From Dyella kyungheensis (GTDB taxonomy: Bacteria > Pseudomonadota > Gammaproteobacteria > Xanthomonadales > Rhodanobacteraceae): DNA of 64,000 bases. The stretch is from NCBI RefSeq assembly GCF_016905005.1, contig NZ_JADIKC010000003.1, forward strand, positions 1,065,630 through 1,129,629, in the 5' to 3' direction. The notes under the pieces were generated by a model that had not been told where the DNA came from, ran no database searches, and saw only the letters and a program-made list of their open reading frames with translations. This document shows, one piece after another, positions 18,091 to 27,406 of the stretch (position 1 is the stretch's first letter; each line of letters starts with the position of its first letter). A program made the position numbers and the translations under genes.

Positions 18091-19001
18091 TGTGGGAGCG
18101 CACTTGTGCGCGACAAGCCACGCAGGGATGTCCCGCTCCGTAGGCTTGTCGCGCACAAGTGCGCTCCCACAGTAGTTCTGCACACCAATGCACATCACTT
18201 CTCCCTCTCCCCACCGGGGTGACGGGTGGGTGCTCGCGGGAACGTCTGCGCCTTTCTGTGGGAGCGCACTTGTGCGCGACAAGTCACGCTGGGATGTACC
18301 GCTCCGTAGGTTTGTCGCGCACAGGGTGCGCTCCTACAGTAGTTCTGCACACCAATGCACATCGCTTCTCCCTCTCCCCACCGGGAGGAGGGGCGGGTGC
18401 TCGCGGTAACGTCTGCGTCTTTCTGTGGGAGCGCACTTGTGCGCGACGAGTCACGCTGGGATGTATCGCTCCGCAGGCTTGTCGCGCACAAGTGCGCTCC
18501 CACAGTAGTTCTTCACACCAATGCACATCGCTTCGCCCTCTCCCCACCGGGGTGTGGGGCGGGTGCTCGCGGGAACATGTGCGCTTTCTGTAGGAGCGCA
18601 CCCTGTGCGCGACCGCCACGCTGGGATGTATCGCTCCGTAGGCTTGTCGCGCACAAGTGCGCTCCCACAGTAGTTCTTCACACCAATGCACATCACTTCT
18701 CCCTCTCCCCACCGGGAGGAGGGGCGGGTGCTCGCGGTAACGTCTGCGTCTTTCTGTGGGAGCGCACTTGTGCGCGACGAGTCACGCTGGGATGTATCGC
18801 TCCGTAGGCTTGTCGCGCACAAGTGCGCTCCCACAGTAGTTCTGCACACCAATGCACATCACTTCGCCCTCTCCCCACCGGGGTGAGGGGCGGGTGCTCG
18901 CGGGAACGTCTGCACCCTTGTGTAGGAGCGCACCCTGTGCGCGACCGCCACGCTGTGATGTATCGCTCCGTAGGTTTGTCGCGCACAGGGTGCGCTCCTA
19001 C
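18091..19001. repeat. Tandem array of six ~166-bp REP-pair units
   Basis: Units begin at 18091, 18257, 18424, 18589, 18755 and 18921 (spacing 165-167 bp). Each holds a plus-strand palindrome GTGGGAGCGCACTTGTGCGC, a ~33-nt spacer, the inverted copy, and a ~85-nt tail with CCCTCTCCCCACCGGG. Two alleles occur: GTGGGAG with loop TT and GTAGGAG with loop CCT. Arms are mixed within units (second unit TT then CCT; fourth CCT then TT). All open frames across the array are by-products of the repeats. The last unit ends without a complete tail. Confidence 0.93.
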
Positions 19002-19033
19002 AGTGAATATTTACTCGGGGGAGCGGGTTGGGG

Positions 19034-21466
19034 TCAGTGGTTGCCTGCAGCCACCCTCGCTGCGCCTCTCCCAGCCCATGCCATGCGCAGGTCGCTTCGG
19101 TTCTCGGCGAAGTCGGCGTCGGGTGGGGTGGTGCCGGCCCAGTGGGCGCTGCCTGCTTGCCATGCGTTGAGCAGGGGTTGTGTCAGTGCGCCTCCTGCGC
19201 GCCAGCTGCGGGCGCAATGGCGGCAGCCGTCGGCGTAGCGTTGTTCGCGGAAAGCCACGTCGGCCAGCAGGTTGAGCGATTCGGCGTCGTCGGGTGCCAC
19301 GATCACTTCCAGGCAGCGTGCGTACACGCGGCGATCGTTGGTTGCGTTTGCCTCATCCGACGTCAGCAGTGCTTCGAGCACCACGCGCAGCGCGGGCAGC
19401 ATCAGCGAGGGCGAGGAGGTCAGCGGGCCAGCCCATGACAGTACCTGCCGACACAGGGCGGCAACGCCGGACGCCGGCACATGCCGCGCCTGGGCCATCG
19501 CCAGCTGCGCCGCCTGCAGGCGCAGGCGCGGATGTTGTCCGAGGTGGGGAAGCACGGCCGATTCAGCGTGCCGGATCATGTCCAGGCCGACGTTGCTCGG
19601 CCGTTCGTGCTCGCGATCCAGCACGAATCCCGCCAGCGCGTACGCGTGCGTGCTGCCGCCTTCATCGTGCTGGCGCAGCCGCTCAAGCGTTTCCTCCGCC
19701 TCGACGTAGCGTGCCTGTGCGGCATCGCCGGCATGCAGCTTTGCCATCGCGCACAGCAGTTCCACCCATGCGGCCAGCACGCCCGGTTCGTTCTCGTGCT
19801 GCATGGCTTCGGCATCGGCGGCGTACAACTCGCGATAGCGCAGACGGCGTGCGGTGATATTGCGGCACGCGTACTGGGTCAGCAGCAAGTCGTTGCGCAA
19901 CAGCGCTTCTCGCCACATCGGCGTGTCCGCATCCCGCGTCGACAGCGATTCCACCGCCAGTGCGCGTGCTTCCTCCAGGCGCTGCACGGTGCGCTGGCGA
20001 TCCAGGCCAGGCACCGTGATCATCAGCAGCTCGTGGAGCATCGGGGCGGTGCGGTAGTCGTTCGAAATGCCCAGAAGCCGCGCGCGGCGAAGGGCCTTCT
20101 CCGACATCTCCAACAGAAGCAGATCAAGCGAGGGCCCAAGCAGAACGCGATGATGGCCGACCTCGCCGAGCAAAGCCTGCGGCACGGCCGTGTCGATGCG
20201 TTCGGCCGCCAGTCGACCCAGTTGCACGATGCTCGCATCGAGCATGCGGGCGCGCTCGAATTCTTCCGGCTCGTTGTTTGCCCGCGCCAGCCACAGGCGG
20301 CCCAGTTGTTCCACCAGGGCGAGGTTGTGCGGCTGTTGCGCCAACTGGGCCTGCAGAAGCTCAGCCTGATCTTCGACCTGGCTCGCGCGGTCGGTGGCAG
20401 CCGATGTCTCGGTCGGCATGTAAACCGCATCGCTACGCTGAACTTCGTCACCTTCAAGCGGGCCCGCGCTGCTGCGCACCTCCGAAGGCCTGAGCTTCCA
20501 GTCCGCCGACGGCCGCAGCAGGCGCTCCAGGGATCCCAACAGATCCGTGGCCTCGTCGTCGAAACGAACGCGCAATCCAACCGGCGCGTCATGCAGCGGT
20601 TCGAACGCCAGCTTCGGCTGAAACGACTTGCCGATGTAGGCAATGCCGGGCAGGGAGCGTGCGTTGAAGGTCTGCACGGACGGCAACGGCGGCTGCGATG
20701 CCGGCGATACCTCACCGCTCTCCTTCGATGGCACGTCCGCCACGTCGGGCAAAGCGGAAACCACCGGTACCTCGTCGGCGTCCGCTTGCATCCCCGGCGC
20801 CTGCAACAGCGAAAGGTCGGGAGTGGGCTCATGCGACAGCAGGCGAATCGCCGATGGGCGTTGCCTGGCTTGCTCGCGGCGCAGCTGTGCGCGGGTACGC
20901 CATACGCCCAGGGCGTGACCCAGGATCAAGCCGGCCGTCGCGCCCAGTCCAAAAAGTAGTATCCAGGGGAACGACACGTGCATGGACGAGATCTCGATGA
21001 AGGGCGACGACGATGGCGATGACGATGGGGAAGACGCGCAACACGCCGGTTCCATGGCAGCGGCCATGGCCCTCGACGAGAGGCCGCTCGCGTTGGCAGC
21101 GATGGATCCCGGCAAGCGTTCCAACAGGCGCTGCTCGGTCTGCCCATCGATGCGTTGTGACAGCTTCAACGTCGACGCGCTGATATCGACAACGGTGACG
21201 GTGTTGCGTTTGGTCGGCGCACTGGCGCTGCGATGGGCGTCGGAGGATGCGCTATCCGCTGGAGGACGCCCGGAGAGCTGCTGGGCGTTTTGTACGGCCT
21301 CCTCGATGACAGCCGGACTGATCACGAGGTCGTCGGGCGGCGGCGCCTGAAGTTTCGCCTCATGCCAGCCACAGGCGCTGACGCCCGCGCAAATGACAAC
21401 CGCCAGGGCTGCGTGGAGACGCAGACCTGGCGGCAGGGTGTCGAGGCGTTTCAGCAGGCCATCCAT
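19034..21466 (-). CDS. Large membrane protein with helical-repeat C-terminus, unknown
   Basis: About 810 residues, not recognised. The N-terminus has a hydrophobic segment ending in GVSACG that could be a lipoprotein signal or a membrane anchor, then a ~130-residue polar, Ser-rich region, a second membrane helix (VSFPWILLFGLGATAGLILG, about residue 160), and a long cytosolic-like part. From about residue 370 the sequence is all-helical and Leu/Ala-rich with TPR-like periodicity (LAQQPHNLALVEQLGRLWLA). This layout recalls, without homology I can show, assembly or scaffold proteins such as FimV. The ATG at 21466 lies 17 nt downstream of the methyltransferase stop, so the two form an operon, back-to-back with the fimbrial operon. 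Confidence 0.75.
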   Translation of the reverse strand: MDGLLKRLDTLPPGLRLHAALAVVICAGVSACGWHEAKLQAPPPDDLVISPAVIEEAVQNAQQLSGRPPADSASSDAHRSASAPTKRNTVTVVDISASTLKLSQRIDGQTEQRLLERLPGSIAANASGLSSRAMAAAMEPACCASSPSSSPSSSPFIEISSMHVSFPWILLFGLGATAGLILGHALGVWRTRAQLRREQARQRPSAIRLLSHEPTPDLSLLQAPGMQADADEVPVVSALPDVADVPSKESGEVSPASQPPLPSVQTFNARSLPGIAYIGKSFQPKLAFEPLHDAPVGLRVRFDDEATDLLGSLERLLRPSADWKLRPSEVRSSAGPLEGDEVQRSDAVYMPTETSAATDRASQVEDQAELLQAQLAQQPHNLALVEQLGRLWLARANNEPEEFERARMLDASIVQLGRLAAERIDTAVPQALLGEVGHHRVLLGPSLDLLLLEMSEKALRRARLLGISNDYRTAPMLHELLMITVPGLDRQRTVQRLEEARALAVESLSTRDADTPMWREALLRNDLLLTQYACRNITARRLRYRELYAADAEAMQHENEPGVLAAWVELLCAMAKLHAGDAAQARYVEAEETLERLRQHDEGGSTHAYALAGFVLDREHERPSNVGLDMIRHAESAVLPHLGQHPRLRLQAAQLAMAQARHVPASGVAALCRQVLSWAGPLTSSPSLMLPALRVVLEALLTSDEANATNDRRVYARCLEVIVAPDDAESLNLLADVAFREQRYADGCRHCARSWRAGGALTQPLLNAWQAGSAHWAGTTPPDADFAENRSDLRMAWAGRGAARVAAGNH

Positions 21467-21483
21467 AGCCAAAGCACCGCCTC

Positions 21484-22293
21484 TTAGAGTTCCGGAAGAT
21501 GCCCGAAGTCGGCTGACCTGCTCTTGTGCACGGCGATCACGTTCTGGCTGACCGAGCCCGGGAAGATATTCGTCTTGCTGCCCAGGAAATTGTCGGCGTT
21601 GTGCAGGTAGGGCAGGTGCGACCAGCAACGATAGCCGCGTGCCTTCAGTGCGGCGATTTCCTTGATCGCCAGTTCCGCCGACGACAGGCGGAAGTAGATC
21701 GCCGGCATCTGGTTGGAGATCACGGCGTCGCCGCCGGCAAGTACCGACAACAGCGCACCACGCGGGTTGATTTTCAGCAGGTTCAGCTCACCCAGTCGCA
21801 GGCTGTCCAGCTCGATCTGGCGAACGGCCTCGGCAGGGCGGCCGTCGCTTGCCTCGGACACGGTCTCGCTGGCGCTGTCACCCAGGCTGGCGTGGATCGG
21901 ATGCACATTGCGCACCTGGTTGAGCGCCAAGGTGGAGCAAAGCGCGATGTGCTCCAGGCGATCGGGCTCCACCGCATACACGGTGCCGTGCGGACCCACC
22001 ATTCTGGACAGCCACAGCGTATGCGCACCCAGCTCAGCGCCGTACTCCAGCACCACCTGACCCTCTTCGAGCAGCACGCCCACCAGGTCCAGCTCCTGCT
22101 CCACCCATTCGCCATAGGCGCCGAGCGACTGCGTCAGCTGCTTTTCGGAAGCGTCGGCCAGCACGATGCCGTAGCGCGACTGCCACACGGGCGGCAGACT
22201 GGCGGGTGCGGATTTTCGAACGGAAGGGTTGCTCGTTGCGATGGGCGCAGCCGGAAGCGCGATGTCTTCTTCCGGCAGGGAGGTCTCTTGCAT
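21484..22293 (-). CDS. FkbM-family SAM-dependent methyltransferase-like protein
   Basis: A 269-residue protein. EEGQVVLEYGAELGAHTLWL fits the FkbM motif I region (usually D/E-x-G-x-x-G-x-x), followed by GPHGTVYAVEPDRLEHIALC with the acidic ribose-binding position (VEPD) and LNLLKINPRGALLSVLAGG at the later strands. The GxGxG-like loop reads EYGAELGA, somewhat unusual. FkbM proteins O-methylate sugars or other small hydroxylated compounds. A GTG four codons upstream is an alternative start. It leads a two-gene operon with the 810-residue membrane protein and is divergent from the pilin gene. Confidence 0.78.
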   Translation of the reverse strand: MQETSLPEEDIALPAAPIATSNPSVRKSAPASLPPVWQSRYGIVLADASEKQLTQSLGAYGEWVEQELDLVGVLLEEGQVVLEYGAELGAHTLWLSRMVGPHGTVYAVEPDRLEHIALCSTLALNQVRNVHPIHASLGDSASETVSEASDGRPAEAVRQIELDSLRLGELNLLKINPRGALLSVLAGGDAVISNQMPAIYFRLSSAELAIKEIAALKARGYRCWSHLPYLHNADNFLGSKTNIFPGSVSQNVIAVHKSRSADFGHLPEL

Positions 22294-22941
22294 GGTTTTT
22301 CTCACGAGGTTGTTGGGAACGGCGCGAAAGCGTTGCTGCGTCTTCCATCCACTATGAGAAGCGTGGCCAGACGCGACACGGCACGATGAACAGGCAGTCT
22401 GCGAGAGCGGATCGGGGAGTTCAATCGGACGTTTCTCAATCTCGTTCGGTCGCGCGCCCGGACTGACATGTCGTCACCGCAAGCGTGCGTGGATCAAAAG
22501 CGGCGTTTACGCGGAACGCGACAAACGGACGAAAAAAGGTCGCGCCTATCCGAAGAGACGTAAGGCGAATCTCAATTGTTCCACCGATACCCGCCTTCAG
22601 TGTCGAAAGGAAGTCGTCGCAGTGCGCATCATCGTCCGCGTCGTCGAGCAGCTAAGCGCCTGCCATGCATCGCGTTGAACCTGAAAAGCACGTGATCGCA
22701 GCGACGTCATGCGCGACGAAAAAGTCGACGCCTCGAACGTCTTTAACACCAAGACAACTTTGAGAGCCATCTCATTCCGATCCGCCAAGCGACTCTGGAA
22801 GATATGCAACGTCAGCGAGAGGCAATCTTTTGCTGGCGAAGCGCCTTACCCATTGGTGGGTTATTCGGATCGAGAGGCGAGTGGGAAAAATTTCCAGCTG
22901 ATCCCCGGAAGGCCATTTTAAATTCTCAAGGACTAACTCAA
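22294..22941. other. Long divergent intergenic region upstream of fimbrial operon
   Basis: About 650 bp between the methyltransferase and the pilin gene. Base composition is lower in G+C toward the pilin side, consistent with a promoter and a long 5' leader. I found no invertible repeats of the phase-switch kind, no recombinase gene and no convincing frame. Confidence 0.5.
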
Positions 22942-23529
22942 ATGAAGAAGACTCTTTTCTCCGCCGTTCTGGCCGCCACCTTTGGTCTGGTTGCTTTCTC
23001 GAACGCTGCCGCCGCTTCTGACGGCCAGATCACCTTCACCGGCGAAATCATCGACGGTACCTGCGTTGTGACCGGTGGTACCGGCACCGACGGCGCTGCC
23101 AAGAACATCACAGTCAAGCTTGACAAGATCCAGGCAAGCGCCCTGGCTACCGCCGAGCAGACCGCTGGCGATCATCCGTTCTCGCTGGTCGTTTCCGGTG
23201 GCGCCAGCGGCACCTGTGCCGATGGCAGCAAGGTGAGCCTGCACTTTGACGGCACCGCCGCCACCACGCTCGGTGCGAGCCTGGTCAATTCGACCACCGG
23301 TCGTCTGAAGAACCTCTCGGGCACCGGTCAGGCCACCAACGTCGAAGTTGGCGTGCTGGATAGCGCTGGCGCCAAGGTCAACATGTGGACCAACGCCGGC
23401 TCGCCGATCGCCACGGTTGCCAGCGGCTCGGCCACGCTGAACTACGTCGCGCAGTACGTGGCCACGGGCGGCGCCGCCACCCCGGGTCTCGTGAACACTG
23501 CCGTGATGTATTCGGTGCAGTACAACTAA
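22942..23529 (+). CDS. Major fimbrial subunit (chaperone-usher pilin)
   Basis: A 195-residue type-1-like pilin. Signal peptide MKKTLFSAVLAATFGLVAFS...AAA, then SDGQITFTGEIIDGTCVV, where the first Cys follows the donor strand; the second Cys is in SGTCADGSKV, giving the classic disulfide. The C-terminus ends MYSVQYN with the penultimate aromatic residue recognised by the chaperone. AAGGA precedes the ATG at 22942. It is the first gene of a pilin-chaperone-usher-adhesin operon; a stable hairpin follows, as often seen where pilin is needed in excess. Confidence 0.93.
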   Translation: MKKTLFSAVLAATFGLVAFSNAAAASDGQITFTGEIIDGTCVVTGGTGTDGAAKNITVKLDKIQASALATAEQTAGDHPFSLVVSGGASGTCADGSKVSLHFDGTAATTLGASLVNSTTGRLKNLSGTGQATNVEVGVLDSAGAKVNMWTNAGSPIATVASGSATLNYVAQYVATGGAATPGLVNTAVMYSVQYN

Positions 23530-23552
23530 TCCATCGCGATTAGTGCGTTACC

Positions 23553-23577
23553 GGCGAGGCCGTTTTACGGCCTCGCC
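23553..23577 (+). terminator. Hairpin between pilin and chaperone genes
   Basis: A perfect 10-bp stem (GGCGAGGCCG at 23553-23562, CGGCCTCGCC at 23568-23577) with loop TTTTA. There is no U-run after it, so it is more likely an mRNA-processing or stabilising stem, or partial attenuator, than a full stop; it would raise pilin over downstream genes. Confidence 0.7.
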
Positions 23578-23616
23578 ACCCCTCATTCTTCGAACCATGT
23601 TGTGTTGAGAAATGCC

Positions 23617-24366
23617 ATGAATAAGTTCACTCGTGTCTCCTGTGCGCTCGCCCTCGTTTTTGGTGGGTTTGGTAGCGCCTACGCAGGTATCCAGATCAAT
23701 GGTACGCGCGTGATCTATCCGGCAGATCAACGTGAAGTCACGCTCAGCATGGTTAACAACAGCGCTGACCCCGTCTTGTTGCAGTCGTGGGTCGACGACG
23801 GCGACATGAAGTCTACGCCGGAAACAAGCAAGTCGCCTTTCCTGCTCACGCCGCCGATGTCGCGCGTAGACCCAAGCAAAGGCCAAACCATTCGCATCAT
23901 GTTTACCGGTAACGCTGCGAGCCTCCCGCAAGATCGCGAAAGCGTCTTCTGGCTCAATGTGCTGGAAATTCCACCCAAGCCAAAGGCGAGCGCGGATGCG
24001 GATTCCAGCAACTATCTGCAGTTTGCCATCCGCTCGCGCATGAAGATTTTCTACCGCCCCAAGGGCCTGCCTGGCAATGCTTTCGATGCTATCGATCAGG
24101 TGACGTGGCGCATCGTGCCGAAGGGCGATGGCTTTGTCGCCGAGTGCACGAACCCCAGCGCGTACAACGTCAATGTTGGTTCGGTGGTGGCCAAGGGTTC
24201 GTCGGTGCCTCAGACCATCGAGTCCAAGGGTGGCATGTGCCCCGCCAAGGGATCGACCACGCTTCCGGTCAACGGTGATCTGAACGCCGCAGCGGGAAAG
24301 CTCACTGTCCAGGTCATCAACGACTTCGGTGGTTTCGACCCGCACGACGTGTCTTTCACTCGATAG
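23617..24366 (+). CDS. Periplasmic fimbrial chaperone (PapD/FimC-like)
   Basis: A 249-residue two-domain immunoglobulin-like chaperone with signal peptide (ending SAYAG). GIQINGTRVIYPADQREVTL contains the N-terminal strand and the Arg used to anchor subunit C-termini; FWLNVLEIPPKP is the conserved family segment and LQFAIRSRMKIFYRPKGLPG holds the second anchoring Lys/Arg region. The ATG at 23617 is preferred over an upstream TTG. It escorts the pilin and adhesin to the usher. Confidence 0.94.
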   Translation: MNKFTRVSCALALVFGGFGSAYAGIQINGTRVIYPADQREVTLSMVNNSADPVLLQSWVDDGDMKSTPETSKSPFLLTPPMSRVDPSKGQTIRIMFTGNAASLPQDRESVFWLNVLEIPPKPKASADADSSNYLQFAIRSRMKIFYRPKGLPGNAFDAIDQVTWRIVPKGDGFVAECTNPSAYNVNVGSVVAKGSSVPQTIESKGGMCPAKGSTTLPVNGDLNAAAGKLTVQVINDFGGFDPHDVSFTR

Positions 24367-24469
24367 CGCTCACGCGCGGGGGCCGCCTTTAGAGCGCGGC
24401 CCGAGCAAGCAATCACGTTTTCCTCCGCTTTTGCAGAAGTGCCCGCTGACGGGCGCTCAAAAGTTTTTC

Positions 24470-24484
24470 GGCCAGAAACTGGCC
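24470..24484 (+). other. Small stem in chaperone-usher spacer
   Basis: GGCCAG-AAA-CTGGCC forms a 6-bp stem in the 174-bp gap between the chaperone and usher genes; a second, GC-rich stem (GGGCCGC/GCGGCCC) lies at 24380-24402. The gap is longer than usual inside such an operon and may hold an additional regulatory point. Confidence 0.4.
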
Positions 24485-24540
24485 GTAGCCCATGGTTCCG
24501 GTGAGCGCGATGCCCACCGCTAATCACCGGATAACATCTC

Positions 24541-27372
24541 ATGCCTACACGACGCAGCGATATGGAAGTAGCCCACAGCCACGACGGGACAAACCTGCAG
24601 CGCAAGCAGTTGGCCATGCTGGTAGCAGTTTCGCTCGGTTTGATTCCCAGTCTCGGCTGGAGCGCCGCAGGTCCGGCCGCTGGGCCGGCTGCGATCGATC
24701 CGGCAGCAGGTGCCATTGAATTCAATAATGCCTTCACCGCTGGCTCCAAGAGCGTCGACGTTTCTCGCTTCGAGCGAGGAAACCCGATCTTGCCCGGCGT
24801 CTATCGTCTGGATCTTTACGTCAACGACATCCGTATGGCGGTCGAGGACATCAAGTTTGTCGCCGTTGAAGGCAGCGATGTGGCTCGGCCGTGCTTCACG
24901 TACGACACCTTGCTCCACATGGGCGTCGATGGCAGCAAACTTGATCAGGCCGTGGTTAACCCCGGCAACGCTTGCATCGACATCGGCAGCGTGAGCGCCG
25001 ACGCGCGCGCTGCGGCGGACATGGGCGCTTTGCGTTTGGACGTGTCCCTTCCGCAGGCCTCGATGAATCGTCGTGCACGTGGCTACGTCAACCCGAAGAT
25101 GTGGGATGAGGGCGAAACCGCGTTCGTCGCCAGCTACAATTTCAACGCCTATTCCAGCAACACAAGCTATGCCAATTCGCGCGCCAACGGTGCGGGTACG
25201 GCGCTTGGCGCCGACGGTTCGCTGGTGACGGTGCAGAACGCCAACACCTATGCGCTGGATCCTGATGGCGCTTACCGGCCCAACGCCAACGGCAACTATA
25301 TGTTGTCCACCGGCGGCAGTTATGTGCCGGTAAACAAGGACAGCTTCTCGGCGCGCAGCGGAAACCGCAGCAGCAGCGATATCAACGCATATTTGGGCCT
25401 CAATCTTGGCCTGAACGTGGGTGGCTGGCGTCTGCGCAGCCAGGAATCCGTTACCTGGGATCAGAGCACCGGTCGCACGCGCTACAACAATGTCAACACC
25501 ACCGCTTCGCACGACATCGATCTGTGGAAGGCGCAGCTCACCCTCGGTGACAGTTACACCCAGGGTGTCATCTTCGATTCGACATCCTTCCGCGGCCTCA
25601 CTATTTATAGTGACGACCGCATGCTGCCTGATTCGCAACAGGGTTACGCCCCCACGGTGCGCGGTGTTGCCAATACGCAGGCGCGCGTCGAAGTCCGCCA
25701 GAATGGCAACTTGTTGTACGAAACCACGGTGGCGCCGGGTCCCTTCGTTATCAACGACCTGTACGCCACCGGCTATGGCGGCGACATCACGGTAATCGTG
25801 AACGAAGCGGATGGCAGCATCCACACGTTTGTGGTGCCGTTCGCAGCGGTGCCCATGTTGTTGCGCCCCGGCATCGGGCGCTGGGCCGTCACCAACGGTC
25901 AGGTGCGCAATGACTCGCTGGTCAACGGCAAGCCCTACTTTGTCGAAGGTACGTATCAGCGCGGCATCAACAACTGGTTGACCCTGTACGGCGGCGTGCA
26001 GTCGACCTATCGCGCTCTCTACAAGAGCTACCTGGTCGGTGCGGCGGTCAACACGCAGGCCGGCGCGTTTGGTGTGGACATCACCAACTCGCACACCAGC
26101 TTTGCCGGCGCCAACCAGAATCTGTCGGGCTATAGCGCACGCCTTTCCTATGCGAAGAATGTTCCTACCTACGGCACCACCTTTGCGGTAGCCGCGTATC
26201 GCTACTCCAACGCCAATTACTTGTCCTTGCAAGATGCCGTGCAGGGACAAGATACGCTGACTAGCTACCGCAGCAGCGATATCAACGTGGGTGCGCCCTA
26301 TCGCAACAAGCAGCGCCTGCAGGTGACCCTGAGCCAGGATTTCGGTGGCTCCAGGGGCAGCATGTATCTCGCCGGTTCGCGGGCCACCTACTGGAACGAT
26401 GCCAACAGCGCCACCACCTACCAGGTCGGCTATAGCAATAGCTGGCGCGACATCAACTACAGTCTCAGCGGCAGTCGTACGTACTCGTCCAGCTCCATCT
26501 ACGCGGGAAGCCGCTACGACAACCAGTTCGGCATCAGTGTCATCATTCCGCTTGGCGCGCCGGGACGTAACCGTCCCAGCCTCATGCTGTCGACAACGCA
26601 CGATGATTATTCCGGCAATAACGACCGTGCCAGCGTCAGCGGTAGCTTTGGCGATCGCAGCCAGTACAACTACAACGCCAGCGCTTCTTACAGCGATCAG
26701 TTTGCAAGTCAGACCACCACCAGTGCGAGCCTCGGTTGGCAGGCGGCCTATGGGAGCCTCAGCGCCAACTACTCGTATGCCAATCGCTACCAGCAAGCTG
26801 GCGTCAGCGCCTCCGGCGGCGTGGTGGTGCACCCTGGCGGCGTAACCCTGGCACCGTCGTTGAGCCCGGACAGCCCCATAGCGATCATCGAAGCGCCGGA
26901 TGCCAAGGGCGCCGCCATCAGCAGTAACGGCCAATCCAAGATTGATGGCCGCGGCTACGCTGTGGCCACCGGTCTTATGCCGTACCGCATGAACGACGTG
27001 ACGCTCGATCCGCTCGGCACGTCGATGGATGTGGAGCTGCAGACCACGCGTGTGCAAACGGCACCGCGTGCCGGTTCGGTAATCCCATTGAAGTTCGACA
27101 CCGTGTCCGGACGCGCCGTGCTCGTTCATGCCACGCAGGAGAACGGCCAGATGCTGCCTTTCGGCGCCGATGTGCTCAATGCCGATGGCCAGAGTGTGGG
27201 CACCGTGGGCCAGGGCGGGCAGCTGTTTGTTCGCGGTGCGGAAGACGGCGGCACGTTGTTGGTGCGTTGGGGCGACGACGAACGCACGCAGCAGTGCAAG
27301 GTGAGCTACCAGCTACCCGATCGCGTCAAGGGACAGGACGCACTCACGACAGTAGACGCGCAGTGTCATTAA
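24541..27372 (+). CDS. Outer-membrane fimbrial usher (PapC/FimD-like)
   Basis: A 943-residue usher, the pore that assembles and secretes the fimbria. After a signal peptide (SLGLIPSLGWSA) the N-domain begins with EFNNAF and contains LPGVYRLDLYVNDIRM. The barrel with its plug follows (ARVEVRQNGNLLYETTVAPG is the plug-domain signature, and SDDRMLPDSQQGYAP precedes it). C-terminal domains contain LVHATQENGQMLPFGADV and end with a Cys pair around QQCKVSYQLP. The length is normal for the family. An Ala/Gly/Pro-rich insertion after the signal (about residues 40-60) is unusual. Confidence 0.95.
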   Translation: MPTRRSDMEVAHSHDGTNLQRKQLAMLVAVSLGLIPSLGWSAAGPAAGPAAIDPAAGAIEFNNAFTAGSKSVDVSRFERGNPILPGVYRLDLYVNDIRMAVEDIKFVAVEGSDVARPCFTYDTLLHMGVDGSKLDQAVVNPGNACIDIGSVSADARAAADMGALRLDVSLPQASMNRRARGYVNPKMWDEGETAFVASYNFNAYSSNTSYANSRANGAGTALGADGSLVTVQNANTYALDPDGAYRPNANGNYMLSTGGSYVPVNKDSFSARSGNRSSSDINAYLGLNLGLNVGGWRLRSQESVTWDQSTGRTRYNNVNTTASHDIDLWKAQLTLGDSYTQGVIFDSTSFRGLTIYSDDRMLPDSQQGYAPTVRGVANTQARVEVRQNGNLLYETTVAPGPFVINDLYATGYGGDITVIVNEADGSIHTFVVPFAAVPMLLRPGIGRWAVTNGQVRNDSLVNGKPYFVEGTYQRGINNWLTLYGGVQSTYRALYKSYLVGAAVNTQAGAFGVDITNSHTSFAGANQNLSGYSARLSYAKNVPTYGTTFAVAAYRYSNANYLSLQDAVQGQDTLTSYRSSDINVGAPYRNKQRLQVTLSQDFGGSRGSMYLAGSRATYWNDANSATTYQVGYSNSWRDINYSLSGSRTYSSSSIYAGSRYDNQFGISVIIPLGAPGRNRPSLMLSTTHDDYSGNNDRASVSGSFGDRSQYNYNASASYSDQFASQTTTSASLGWQAAYGSLSANYSYANRYQQAGVSASGGVVVHPGGVTLAPSLSPDSPIAIIEAPDAKGAAISSNGQSKIDGRGYAVATGLMPYRMNDVTLDPLGTSMDVELQTTRVQTAPRAGSVIPLKFDTVSGRAVLVHATQENGQMLPFGADVLNADGQSVGTVGQGGQLFVRGAEDGGTLLVRWGDDERTQQCKVSYQLPDRVKGQDALTTVDAQCH

Positions 27373-27406
27373 CCCAATGCACCGCACAAGGGCAAGCGAG
27401 AATGTG

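Noticed and set aside
18091-19001. CRISPR array
   Set aside because: Units are ~166 bp, the sequence between the palindromes is itself repeated rather than unique, and no cas gene is present.
18159-19238. Many overlapping open frames on both strands through the REP array
   Set aside because: They follow the repeat period and encode the same palindromes in several frames; no start site or independent composition supports them.
19481-20959. Plus-strand frame opposite the 810-residue membrane protein
   Set aside because: Composition is His/Arg/Gln-rich with no start signal or hydrophobic pattern; the minus-strand frame has membrane segments and operon spacing.
22294-22941. Phase-variable promoter switch in front of the pilin gene
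   Set aside because: No pair of inverted repeats of suitable length and no recombinase gene were found.
24520-27129. Long minus-strand frame opposite the usher gene
   Set aside because: Antisense to a full-length usher with intact motifs.
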